Assembly (NCBI GenBank): GCA_037439945.1
Contig: JBBIVA010000005.1
Coordinates: 1 to 64,000 of the forward strand
DNA length: 64,000 nucleotides
Source: CALEUX01 sp037439945
Lineage (GTDB): Bacteria; Bacteroidota; Bacteroidia; Bacteroidales; Marinilabiliaceae
Direction: 5' to 3'
The position numbers were made by a program, and so were the translations under genes. This document shows positions 35,846 to 45,365 of this stretch, one piece after another. Below the pieces are notes generated by a model that saw nothing but the letters and a program-made list of their open reading frames with translations, had not been told where the DNA came from and ran no database searches. Positions within the stretch are counted from its first letter, which is position 1. The number at the start of each line of letters is the position of its first letter.

Positions 35846-36937
35846 ATGCAGGCAATTTTAGGGGTTTTATACCATTCAATAGGTGGTTTTGCTTCAGGCA
35901 GTTTCTATATGCCATTTAATAAAGTAAATAAATGGTCGTGGGAAAGCATGTGGATCATAGGTGGTCTTTTTTCATGGTTAATTGTACCACCATTGGCCGC
36001 CTTTTTAACTATACCCGACTTTTTTTCAATTATAATGAATGCTTCACCCCAGGTGTTGAAAGTAACCTATATTATGGGCCTTCTTTGGGGAATTGGCGGT
36101 TTAACATATGGTTTGGGAGTACGCTACCTTGGCATGTCACTCGGAAATTCAGTAGTATTAGGGTTTTGTTCTGCATTTGGGGCCCTGGTGCCGCCAATAT
36201 ACTATAATTTCTTTCCTACTCCGGGTAAACTATCATTTAACGATATGTTAGGTAACACGGGAGGATTATTGGTTTTGGCAGGCGTGGTTATTTGTTTGCT
36301 GGGTATTGCAATTTCAGGCCGGGCAGGAATGCTTAAAGAAGGAGAATTATCACACGAGCAAAAATCAGCTTCTGTTAAAGAATTTGCCTTAGGAAAAGGC
36401 TTATTTGTAGCAATTGTTTCAGGCATTTTAAGCTCATTTTTCAATTTCGGTATTGAAGCAGGGAAATCAATGGCTGATGTTGCTGCTTCGGCTAATAATG
36501 ACCTGCTATTTGATGGTTCAAGTAAGCTGTTTCAAAATAATGTGATATTCGTTGTTATCCTTTGGGGTGGACTTACAACCAACCTTATCTGGTGCATGTA
36601 TTTAAATTTTAAAAACAAATCGTTTGGCGATTATGCTAATCTGAAGGCCCCTTTGGTGCGAAACTATTTATTTTCGGCACTGGCAGGAACAACATGGTTT
36701 CTTCAATTCTTCTTTTACGGTATGGGCGAAAGTAAACTGGGTAACGGGGCCAGCTCCTGGATATTACACATGTCAACCATAATTCTTACTTCCAATATGT
36801 GGGGATTTTACCGCAATGAGTGGACCGGCGTTTCGAAAAAGACACTGGCCACCATTATTGCAGGAATTGCCATAATTATTTTATCAGTTTTTATTGTAGC
36901 TATAGGCAACTCATTATCAGAAACTTCAGCACACTGA
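35846..36937 (+). CDS. rhaT: L-rhamnose/proton symporter
   Basis: 363 aa with about ten hydrophobic segments, length typical for RhaT. It imports L-rhamnose across the inner membrane with a proton. The N-terminus FHSIGGFASGSFYMPF-like (here LYHSIGGFASGSFYMPFNK) and the GLLWGIGGLTYGLGVRYLGMSLG segment are characteristic. First gene of a rhaT-rhaA-kinase operon, 34 bases before rhaA, with an AraC-type promoter upstream. Confidence 0.95.
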   Translation: MQAILGVLYHSIGGFASGSFYMPFNKVNKWSWESMWIIGGLFSWLIVPPLAAFLTIPDFFSIIMNASPQVLKVTYIMGLLWGIGGLTYGLGVRYLGMSLGNSVVLGFCSAFGALVPPIYYNFFPTPGKLSFNDMLGNTGGLLVLAGVVICLLGIAISGRAGMLKEGELSHEQKSASVKEFALGKGLFVAIVSGILSSFFNFGIEAGKSMADVAASANNDLLFDGSSKLFQNNVIFVVILWGGLTTNLIWCMYLNFKNKSFGDYANLKAPLVRNYLFSALAGTTWFLQFFFYGMGESKLGNGASSWILHMSTIILTSNMWGFYRNEWTGVSKKTLATIIAGIAIIILSVFIVAIGNSLSETSAH

Positions 36938-36971
36938 TAGTTTATAAAAAAATTAAAATATTATTCAAAAA

Positions 36972-38237
36972 ATGAAGAAGGAAAATATAATAAAAGCATA
37001 CCAGCTCGCAAAAGAGCAATATGCCGGATTAGGAATTGATACCGATGCCGTAGTAAAAAAAATGGATGATGTAGTTATTAGCCTCCATTGCTGGCAAGCC
37101 GACGATGTGGGAGGGTTTGAAAAGCCTGATGCAGAATTAGGTGGGGGCGGCATTCAGGTTACCGGAAATTATCCCGGTAAGGCAAAAACTGTTGCGCAAA
37201 TGCGCCAGGATTTGGATAAGGTTTTATCCCTGTTACCAGGCAGGCAGAGATTAAATTTGCATGCCATTTACGGTGAGTTTGGTGGTAAATTGGTTGACCG
37301 TGACCAGATTGGCATTGAACATTTTCAAGGTTGGATAAACTGGGCTAAAGAGCGCAAAATGGGACTGGATTTTAATGCTACCTGCTTTTCACATCCCAGG
37401 GCCGAAGATGGTTTTACCCTTTCGAGCAAAAATGAAGAAAACAGAAAATTCTGGGTTGAACATGTTAAAAGATGCCGGGCAATTGCCGCCGAAATGGGAA
37501 AACAACTTGGTACCCCAAGTGTGCATAATACATGGATTCCAGATGGGTCAAAAGATGTGCCGGTTGACCGGAACAGTCACAGGGCAATTTTAAAAAAATC
37601 ACTCGATGAAGCCTTTTCTGTTGAATTTCCGAAAAACCATATGAAGGATGCCGTTGAAAGTAAACTCTTTGGAATTGGTGCAGAGGCAATGACGGTGGGG
37701 TCGCACGATTTTTATCTGGGGTATGCGGTTAAAAACAATAAACTGATTTGCCTCGATAATGGTCATTTTCACCTTACAGAACAGGTTGGCGACAAGATTT
37801 CGGCAATTCTGCAATTCGTTGATGAATTACTTTTGCATGTTACCCGCCCAATCAGGTGGGACTCTGACCATGTTGTAACTCTTAATGATGAGATTCAATT
37901 AATTGCATCAGAAATAGTACGTGGAGATTTTCTTAAAAGAGTAAACATTGGACTAGATTTCTTTGATGCATCGCTTAACAGGGTAGGTGCATATGTAGTA
38001 GGAACCCGCGCCACACAACAGGCATTTTTAATTGCAATGCTTGAACCAACATCGTACATTAAGAAACTTGAAGAGTCGGGAAGGAATTTTGAACGCCTGG
38101 CTGTGATGGAACTAATGAAAACACGTTCATTTGGTGCCGTTTGGGATTATTATTGTTTGGAAAACAATGTACCCGCAGGCGGCGACTTTATTGAGGAAAT
38201 TCAGAAGTACGAAAACGAAGTACTTTTAAAAAGATAA
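36972..38237 (+). CDS. rhaA: L-rhamnose isomerase
   Basis: 421 aa, normal RhaA length. Converts L-rhamnose to L-rhamnulose in the cytosol. Recognised from SLHCWQADDVGGFE near residue 37, GGGIQVTGNYPG, LNLHAIYGEFGGK, LDFNATCFSHP, and the metal-site region CLDNGHFHLTEQ and RWDSDHVV. All candidate metal ligands (E, D, H) look intact. Cotranscribed with rhaT and the kinase. Confidence 0.96.
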   Translation: MKKENIIKAYQLAKEQYAGLGIDTDAVVKKMDDVVISLHCWQADDVGGFEKPDAELGGGGIQVTGNYPGKAKTVAQMRQDLDKVLSLLPGRQRLNLHAIYGEFGGKLVDRDQIGIEHFQGWINWAKERKMGLDFNATCFSHPRAEDGFTLSSKNEENRKFWVEHVKRCRAIAAEMGKQLGTPSVHNTWIPDGSKDVPVDRNSHRAILKKSLDEAFSVEFPKNHMKDAVESKLFGIGAEAMTVGSHDFYLGYAVKNNKLICLDNGHFHLTEQVGDKISAILQFVDELLLHVTRPIRWDSDHVVTLNDEIQLIASEIVRGDFLKRVNIGLDFFDASLNRVGAYVVGTRATQQAFLIAMLEPTSYIKKLEESGRNFERLAVMELMKTRSFGAVWDYYCLENNVPAGGDFIEEIQKYENEVLLKR

Positions 38238-38284
38238 ATTAAAAGCTGTAATCATAAAAATAACAAGTAGTAGTAAATTTTTGC

Positions 38285-39682
38285 ATGGAAAAAGTAATTG
38301 CCATTTTTGATATTGGGAAAACAAATAAAAAACTTATACTTTTTAATTCCGACCTCAAAATTGTTTATCAACACGAAGAGATTTTTAACACTGTTGTTGA
38401 TGAAGATGGTTTTGAATGTGATGATATTGACCATATTGAAAGATGGATTAAAACCACAATTACTGAATTGTCACAAAACAGGAATTTTGAGTTGGCAGGT
38501 TTAAATTTCACAACTTATGGCGCATCATTGGTTTATTTAAATAAAAACGGAAAACGTATTTCACCTGTGTACAATTATTTAAAACCAATTAATGAACATT
38601 ATGCAAATATTCTTTTTGAGAAAAATTCGGGAGAGATTGAGTTTTGCCGGCAAACTGCAAGCCCGGCGCTTGGTGTAATGCTAAATTCGGGAATTCAACT
38701 TGAATGGGTTAAAAATGAGCGGCCCGCTATCTTCAGTCAAACTAACCATGTTTTGCATTTTCCGCAGTATTTGTCATTTCTTTTTACCGGCCAGCCTGTA
38801 TCTGAATTTACATCAATTGGCTGTCATACCTTTATGTGGAATTTCGATAAAATGGAGTATCATGTTTGGGTGAAAAACTCGGGGTACAGTCTGCCTGACC
38901 CAATAAGCAACTACAATACATTTAATTCAAAAATTGACGGAAAGCCAATTGAAGTTGGTATTGGTATTCACGACAGTTCGGCATCATTGGTTCCATATTT
39001 CCAGGGGAGCGATGACAAGTTTCTGCTGGTATCAACCGGTACCTGGTGCATAAATATGAACCCATTTAATTACTCCCAACTCACCACTGATGAATTAAAT
39101 AACGATTGCCTTTGTTATTTAAGTGTTAATCAAAAGCCGGTTAAATCATCACGTTTTTTTATGGGGCACATCCATGACATTAATGTACAAAGATTAAATA
39201 ACCATTTTAATGTGGGCCCAATTGACTACAAAAATGTTAAACCCGATGAACAGGTAATAAAGGAATTTTTGGAAAAAGGTAATAATAGGGTGTTTTTTAG
39301 AAACAAACTTTCTGAAAATTACCTGGATTCTTCAGTGGATTTAAATCAGTTTTCAACATTTGAAAAGGCATATACAAGGTTGTTGTTTGATTTAACTCTG
39401 GAGTGTATTAATTCAATTAATTTGGTTTTCGATAATAATAACGGTGTTAACAATATATTCATTTCCGGAGGGTTTGCACGTAATGAAATCTTTGTTCGGT
39501 TACTGGCGCATTTCTTTCCTGAAAAGAAAATATTTACATCGCAGGTTGACAACTCCAGCGCCCTTGGCGCTGCCCTTGTTATTTATAAAAAGATTTTTTC
39601 GGCTTCAAAACCCGATATTAATCTTGGATTAAAGGAGTGGAAGGGATATAATACCCATAGCAGTGTAAACTGCTACCACTAA
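38285..39682 (+). CDS. rhaB: FGGY-family carbohydrate kinase, probable rhamnulokinase
   Basis: 465 aa. The N-terminal ATP-binding motif AIFDIGKTNKKLILF and C-terminal FISGGFARNEIFVRLL and DNSSALGAAL mark an FGGY kinase with both ribonuclease-H-like halves. Following rhaA, it should phosphorylate L-rhamnulose to rhamnulose-1-phosphate. FGGY substrate specificity cannot be read from motifs alone; the assignment rests on the operon. Last gene of the unit; it converges on the GH43-like gene. Confidence 0.8.
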   Translation: MEKVIAIFDIGKTNKKLILFNSDLKIVYQHEEIFNTVVDEDGFECDDIDHIERWIKTTITELSQNRNFELAGLNFTTYGASLVYLNKNGKRISPVYNYLKPINEHYANILFEKNSGEIEFCRQTASPALGVMLNSGIQLEWVKNERPAIFSQTNHVLHFPQYLSFLFTGQPVSEFTSIGCHTFMWNFDKMEYHVWVKNSGYSLPDPISNYNTFNSKIDGKPIEVGIGIHDSSASLVPYFQGSDDKFLLVSTGTWCINMNPFNYSQLTTDELNNDCLCYLSVNQKPVKSSRFFMGHIHDINVQRLNNHFNVGPIDYKNVKPDEQVIKEFLEKGNNRVFFRNKLSENYLDSSVDLNQFSTFEKAYTRLLFDLTLECINSINLVFDNNNGVNNIFISGGFARNEIFVRLLAHFFPEKKIFTSQVDNSSALGAALVIYKKIFSASKPDINLGLKEWKGYNTHSSVNCYH

Positions 39683-39884
39683 TTACCTTTAATAATAATA
39701 GAAAACAAAAGCATCTTTGAAATTAAAACTAATTTAACCCAAATAGCCAAGCATTGAAAGAGTTTAGCTGGTTTCGGTTACTATAGTTTCAATAAATTGA
39801 ATCCATCTGAAAAAGAAGTTTTGAATTTAAAAACTCTGGTTTACTTAAAATTATCAGGATGTCAGAATTTAAAAAACTCAATAA

Positions 39885-40838
39885 CTATTTACTTTGCTTT
39901 TCAGGTTTCAAAAGTTGGTTTAACACCTGCCGGGGTACTCTGATTGCCGTACCATGGCGGGTACCACGGGGAAAGCTTACTTTATCTGAAACATCTTCCC
40001 ACGTTACGCCATCCTTTGAACGTATTGCACCATATTTCCGATCGCGATATTTATCAAAATATACATAAACGTAATCGCCAATAACTAAAGGTGCCGGCCC
40101 TTCGGCCCATTGTTTACCTGAAATATTCTCAGAAACAGAAATGGGGAAACCATTTTTCAGATTGTCGGAAAAAGTTACCCTAAGATTTTTTTCAGAAGGT
40201 ACCGACATCTCATTCTTTATAATAAACCAATATTTAAAATCTTTTTTTATTATGGAACCATCAATAACACTAAAACCCGGATCAAAGAAAATTGCCGCAG
40301 GGGTAAATGTAATAAAGTCGCGGGTAGTAACATAATACTGGCGATGGTTTAGGCCTTTTTCATTTGAAGTGGTTTCAATTTCAGGGTATTTCCCGGTTAC
40401 TGTTGAAGCCCAAATTATATAAAAAAGCTCATCAGCCTTGTCATAATAAATTTCAGGGGCCCAGGTGTTGCGGGTAGCGGTATCACCTTCCATAACTGGA
40501 ATATATTTTTGCTGCGACCAATTTTTAAGGTCTTTTGATGATGCATAACCAAAACCCCTGTCCCACCATCCGGTGGTCCATACCAAATGAAAGGTTCCAT
40601 TTTTGTCAATGGCAATACTGGGGTCACGCATTAGCTTATCTTTACCAATAACGGGCTGTAAAACAGATTTACCTTCAAACAGTGAATCCCATTTATAACC
40701 GTCAACGCTATATGCCAAATGAAGACCATCATTACCATTGCCCATAAAATAGGTAAAAACCAGTGCATCATTGCCCGGTTTTAAACTGCTGCATGAAATA
40801 AAACCTGTTAACAGGGATAACAAAATAAAATTTTTCAC
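39885..40838 (-). CDS. GH43-like glycoside hydrolase lipoprotein
   Basis: 317 aa. A signal peptide ends in a lipobox-like FISC (Cys16), so a membrane-anchored lipoprotein. The rest is a five-bladed propeller of the GH43/GH62 type. Candidate catalytic acids are the Asp of MRDPSI, the Asp of VIDGSII and the Glu of WAEGPAP. Members cut arabinose, galactose or xylose side chains; in a rhamnogalacturonan locus arabinan or galactan side chains are likely. The reverse neighbour of the hybrid sensor, sharing a 192-base intergenic region with a regulatory palindrome. Confidence 0.8.
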   Translation of the reverse strand: MKNFILLSLLTGFISCSSLKPGNDALVFTYFMGNGNDGLHLAYSVDGYKWDSLFEGKSVLQPVIGKDKLMRDPSIAIDKNGTFHLVWTTGWWDRGFGYASSKDLKNWSQQKYIPVMEGDTATRNTWAPEIYYDKADELFYIIWASTVTGKYPEIETTSNEKGLNHRQYYVTTRDFITFTPAAIFFDPGFSVIDGSIIKKDFKYWFIIKNEMSVPSEKNLRVTFSDNLKNGFPISVSENISGKQWAEGPAPLVIGDYVYVYFDKYRDRKYGAIRSKDGVTWEDVSDKVSFPRGTRHGTAIRVPRQVLNQLLKPEKQSK

Positions 40839-40923
40839 CTGGATTTGAATTTTATGAAATTAATGAACTTAAATTAGCCAATTAGCAAAAACCAATAATT
40901 TAAAATAATGAAGTAAAATAAAC

Positions 40924-40931
40924 CAAATATA
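40924..40931 (-). promoter_or_regulatory. putative -7 box for the GH43-like gene
   Basis: On the minus strand, TATATTTG (40931 to 40924) matches TAnnTTTG. A TTTG at 40959-40956 lies upstream with 24-base spacing, a little long. It would give a leader of about 80 bases. Confidence 0.4.
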
Positions 40932-40963
40932 TTTATTGGTGCATGTATTTTAATACAAATACC

Positions 40964-40985
40964 TGTAAAATGACTCATTTTTACA
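40964..40985. promoter_or_regulatory. imperfect palindrome sharing a 12-mer with the rhaT promoter
   Basis: TGTAAAATGA-C-TCATTTTTACA. Its left part TGTAAAATGACT is the exact complement of AGTCATTTTACA in the rhaT promoter (35791-35802). It lies directly upstream of the GH43-like gene's promoter boxes and about 46-67 bases before the hybrid sensor start. Candidate site for the rhamnose AraC regulator or for the hybrid sensor. Confidence 0.5.
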
Positions 40986-41030
40986 TAAATTTCAAATCAA
41001 TTTATCCGGGCAAACCATTAAAGACTTGCG

Positions 41031-44000
41031 ATGAAAAGAATTATTCCTCAAATAGTTTTAAGCTTAATAACAATTCTTAAGGCCTCAATTGTTGACGCGG
41101 GTGAGTCGCTATTATTTAAACAAATAAGTACCAGCGACGGACTTTCGCAAAATACAGTAAGGTGTATTCATGTTGACCGAAGGGGTTTTGTTTGGGCCGG
41201 TACCTTTGATGGTTTGAACAGATATGACGGTTCAAGGTTTATAATATATAAACCAAGAATTGGAGAAAATTCCCTTTCTGACCATCGGATAAGAAATTTG
41301 CATGAGGATAAAAACGGTTTTTTATGGGTTAGGAAATACGATAATTCATACAGCTGTTATAATCCTAAAACCGAAACTTTTATTAACCTGCTTTATAAAA
41401 ACACATCAATTCCTCTTTCCTTTACAAATTATATTGAAACAACCAATGGTGCAATTTGGCTGTGGGACAGTAGAAAGGGATGTATCAAAATAACAAATAA
41501 TAAAACTGGGTTACCTGAAATTGAATTCATTTCAACGCCCGAAATAAATAACATTTCTCATTCGGGAGTTGAATTTGTCTTTGAAGATTCCCAAAAAAAT
41601 GTTTGGATTGGAACTCAAAACGGATTAAATATAGTGACCCAAAATAATGAAGTTGAAACATTCTATAAGGACCATAAAACAAGGGTTTTCAGAAAATGTA
41701 TAGAAATAGATGGTATTATATACTTTATCACCGACCAGAATAATATTTTCAGATATAATCTTTTACAAAAAACCTTTCTTCAGGTAATTGGGACCGATAA
41801 TAGTTGCCAGTTTTTAGATCTCGTAAAATTAAACAGGAAAGAGCTTTTATTAACAACACGATCGCATGGATTATATTCGTTTGATATAAAAACCGGTACT
41901 TTTAATAATAATCCCTTTCCTCATAATTCAAAAATTGGGAAGTCGGCACAGGTATTAACTGACAACGAGTTGGGAGTGTGGATATATGACCACACAGGAG
42001 TATTAAGGCATTATAACCAACAAACAGGTAAACTTAGGGAATTGCACCTTATACCTAAACATATTGCTTCGGTGATTGACCTGGAAAGATATATTGTATA
42101 TATCGACGCCGAAGGTTCATATTGGATAACAACCTACGGAAACGGTTTATTTAAATATGACCCGGTTACAGGGAACCTGGAAAATTTCAAATACAACACC
42201 CAAACCAATAGTCCGGCTTCTGATTACCTCTTATCCATAACCGAAGACCAATCAGGTAATTTGTGGATAGGAAGTGAATATGCCGGTATTGTTAAGGTTG
42301 TAAAACAAAATTACAAAATAAGGTACATCAGGCCCGAAACAGAAAACATACTTGGATCAAGCAATAATGTAAAGGTTATTTTTGAGGATTCGAAGCAAAA
42401 TGTTTGGGTGGGTACAAAAAACGGCAGTCTTTATTTGTATGACAAGGATCTGAAAAATTCAAGGTGCGTGCGAAAAAATCTTAATCCGTATACCATAATG
42501 GAAGACCATAAAAACAGAATATGGATTGGCACAAAAGGAAACGGGATTTATATTTTTGATTTATCAGGAATTAATGAAATTAACCATTTCGTAAATGATG
42601 AAAATGACCCTGAAAGTTTGGTCCACAATTCGGTTTTTAATATTTTACAGGATAACAATAAAAGGATATGGGTTGGAACATTTGGAGGTGGTCTTAATCT
42701 TGTTACCGAATCACATGGAAAAACCTCATTTAAACATTTCCTTAAAGACCAGGGTAATAAAAGTTATATAAGATACCTCTATCAGGATAGGTATAACAGA
42801 ATTTGGGCAGGTAGTTATGAAGGGCTTATATGCTTTAAACCTGACGAGTTTATAAACAACAGCGAAAAATATATAATATACATATACGACCCTAAAAATA
42901 TTGACGGGTTGAATTGCAACGACATAAAAACAATATTTGAGGATAATTACAACCAATTGTGGATAGGGACTGCCGGCGGCGGTTTAAACCTTTTTGTTGA
43001 AGAAAGTAAAAATGGTATTAATGGTAGGTTCATTAAGTACACAACACAGCAAGGCCTTCCGTCAGATGTTGTTACTGCAATACTTGAGAGTAAAGATTCA
43101 ATTTTATGGATTAGCACCGAAAATGGAATTACCAGGTTTGGCAATACCGATAAAACATTTATGACATATTATTTTTCTGAGCGTACCTTTGGGAACCATT
43201 ATAATGAAAATGCCTGTGCGTTAAGAAAAAACGGTGAGATGCTTTGGGGAACTTTAGATGGATTAATTGCTTTTGATCCTGAAAAGTTCATTAAGGATAA
43301 CCAGGTACCACCGGTTATATTAACCGACCTGTTCATTTACGATCAACGCATTGAAACTAAACATGTTAACTCCCCGTTAAAAGAATCAATTACCCTCGTT
43401 AACCTTATTAAACTTAACCATAAGCAGAATACTTTTACCATTCATTTTTCAAGTTTGAACCTTACCGACCCAAAAATGAATAAGTATTCCTATATTATGG
43501 AACCCTTCGACAAATATTGGAGTTTGCCTGGATATTACAATGAAGCCACATACAAAAACCTGCCGCCAGGAACATATACTTTTAAAGTAAAAGGCTCAAA
43601 TGCCGATGGTAAATGGAACAGCACTGCAACAGAAATTAAGGTTATTGTAACACCACCATTCTGGAAATCAAATTTTGCCATAGGTATTTACATTGTGGTG
43701 GTATTATTACTATTGGGCTTAACCTTTATGGTAATATTTAAGATAAGTAATTTAAATAATATCGTTAGAGTAGAAAAACAACTAACTGATTACAAATTAA
43801 GGTTTTTTACCAATATATCACATGAGTTCCGTACACCCTTAACCCTTATAAAAGGTGCAGTTGAAAGTCTTTGGGATAATAATGAAATACCTGAGTCTTC
43901 ACGTAAGCAGGTTGAAGTACTTAATCGCAATACAAAACAAATGACCAGGTTAATAGACCAACTACTTGAATTCAGAAAAATACAAAATAATGTTCTTACC

Positions 44001-45365
44001 CTAAACCTTGAATTAACTGAACTATCGGAATATATGGGTGCAATTTTTAATTCATTCAGCGAAATTGCCATTCAAAAAAACATTAAATACAGTTACAAAA
44101 TAACCCCCGATAAATGGGAGCTATATATTGACCACAATAAACTTGAAAAAATTGTTTACAACCTTCTGTCTAATGCTTTTAAATTTACCCAAACCGGTGG
44201 TAGTATTGAACTAAAAGTTGAAAAAAACAATGAAAACCACAATTGCCTTATTTCTGTAACTGATAATGGCATTGGTGTACCTAAAGAAAAGCAACATTTG
44301 CTCTTTAGCAGATTTATGCAGGCAAACTTTTCATCAGAAGGAACGGGTGTTGGATTGTCGTTGGTTAAAGAATTTACCGAAACACATAAGGGAACCGTTT
44401 GGTTTGAAGAAAATCCGAGTGGAGGTTCAATATTCAGGGTTGAAATACCAGGACTGGCCAATGCCTATAAAGATGTAAATTTTGTTTCAAACCAATTGGG
44501 CCATACAGACCATTTAATTCAGGACGATATTGAGAATCCTTGGGAAAATCAACCTGATTCAATTAAGAATAGCTTAGATACCCCCCACGATTGGAACATT
44601 CTTATTATTGATGACAACCAGGATATTAGGGATTATTTAAATGAAGAACTGGGAAAACATTTTAATACCGAAACTGCCGGAAATGGAAAAATTGGACTTG
44701 AAATGGCTTTATCAAATAATCCCGATTTAATTATCAGCGATGTAAAAATGCCTGAGATGGATGGTTTTGAAGTAACATCAACACTAAAAAGCGATTTTCA
44801 AACCAGCCATATACCAATTATTTTACTTACCGCATTTGTTTCAGAAGATTTAAAGTTAAAGGGCAGCGATTTGGGTGCAGATGCGTATATAATGAAACCT
44901 TTCAGTTTAAAATATTTAATATCAAGGGTTTATAAATTAATTGAACAACGTGAAATGCTAAAGAAGCGTTTTTCGGTAGATATTAATACAAAGGAAAACT
45001 TGCTGAGCAATACTGGAAAAGACAAAGAGTTTTATCTAAGAATTAACAATATTATTGAGGATAATATAGATAACCCCAATTTTTCAATTGATGAGTTTAC
45101 CGAGCTTTCGGGGCAAAGAAGGACTATTTTCTTTAAAAAAATAAAAGGATTAACAGGATATTCGCCCAACGAGCTTCTAAAAATAAAACGGATGAAAAAA
45201 GCGGCCGAGTTACTATTACAGGGTAACCACACCGTTGCCGAAGTTTCATGGAAGGTTGGTATTGAGGACCAGTTTTATTTCAGTAAATGTTTTAAGGCCC
45301 AATTTGGGTGTTCACCATCAAAATATGCCGATTTACAAAATAACAAAAGGTTATCGGTAAATTAA
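41031..45365 (+). CDS. hybrid two-component system sensor/regulator (HTCS) of the polysaccharide locus
   Basis: 1444 aa. Order: signal peptide (about 1-23); periplasmic two-component propeller repeats with motifs such as VWIGTQNGL and LWIGTAGGGLN (about 30-770); Y_Y_Y domain (about 800-865); one membrane segment (about 880-902); histidine kinase with His931 in NISHEFRTPLT and an ATPase domain; receiver with Asp1237 in LIISDVKMPEMDG; C-terminal AraC-type helix-turn-helix (about 1340-1440). HTCS proteins bind oligosaccharides and activate the adjacent susCD/enzyme operon. Its end overlaps GH115 by 4 bases tail to tail. All catalytic residues are present. Confidence 0.96.
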   Translation: MKRIIPQIVLSLITILKASIVDAGESLLFKQISTSDGLSQNTVRCIHVDRRGFVWAGTFDGLNRYDGSRFIIYKPRIGENSLSDHRIRNLHEDKNGFLWVRKYDNSYSCYNPKTETFINLLYKNTSIPLSFTNYIETTNGAIWLWDSRKGCIKITNNKTGLPEIEFISTPEINNISHSGVEFVFEDSQKNVWIGTQNGLNIVTQNNEVETFYKDHKTRVFRKCIEIDGIIYFITDQNNIFRYNLLQKTFLQVIGTDNSCQFLDLVKLNRKELLLTTRSHGLYSFDIKTGTFNNNPFPHNSKIGKSAQVLTDNELGVWIYDHTGVLRHYNQQTGKLRELHLIPKHIASVIDLERYIVYIDAEGSYWITTYGNGLFKYDPVTGNLENFKYNTQTNSPASDYLLSITEDQSGNLWIGSEYAGIVKVVKQNYKIRYIRPETENILGSSNNVKVIFEDSKQNVWVGTKNGSLYLYDKDLKNSRCVRKNLNPYTIMEDHKNRIWIGTKGNGIYIFDLSGINEINHFVNDENDPESLVHNSVFNILQDNNKRIWVGTFGGGLNLVTESHGKTSFKHFLKDQGNKSYIRYLYQDRYNRIWAGSYEGLICFKPDEFINNSEKYIIYIYDPKNIDGLNCNDIKTIFEDNYNQLWIGTAGGGLNLFVEESKNGINGRFIKYTTQQGLPSDVVTAILESKDSILWISTENGITRFGNTDKTFMTYYFSERTFGNHYNENACALRKNGEMLWGTLDGLIAFDPEKFIKDNQVPPVILTDLFIYDQRIETKHVNSPLKESITLVNLIKLNHKQNTFTIHFSSLNLTDPKMNKYSYIMEPFDKYWSLPGYYNEATYKNLPPGTYTFKVKGSNADGKWNSTATEIKVIVTPPFWKSNFAIGIYIVVVLLLLGLTFMVIFKISNLNNIVRVEKQLTDYKLRFFTNISHEFRTPLTLIKGAVESLWDNNEIPESSRKQVEVLNRNTKQMTRLIDQLLEFRKIQNNVLTLNLELTELSEYMGAIFNSFSEIAIQKNIKYSYKITPDKWELYIDHNKLEKIVYNLLSNAFKFTQTGGSIELKVEKNNENHNCLISVTDNGIGVPKEKQHLLFSRFMQANFSSEGTGVGLSLVKEFTETHKGTVWFEENPSGGSIFRVEIPGLANAYKDVNFVSNQLGHTDHLIQDDIENPWENQPDSIKNSLDTPHDWNILIIDDNQDIRDYLNEELGKHFNTETAGNGKIGLEMALSNNPDLIISDVKMPEMDGFEVTSTLKSDFQTSHIPIILLTAFVSEDLKLKGSDLGADAYIMKPFSLKYLISRVYKLIEQREMLKKRFSVDINTKENLLSNTGKDKEFYLRINNIIEDNIDNPNFSIDEFTELSGQRRTIFFKKIKGLTGYSPNELLKIKRMKKAAELLLQGNHTVAEVSWKVGIEDQFYFSKCFKAQFGCSPSKYADLQNNKRLSVN

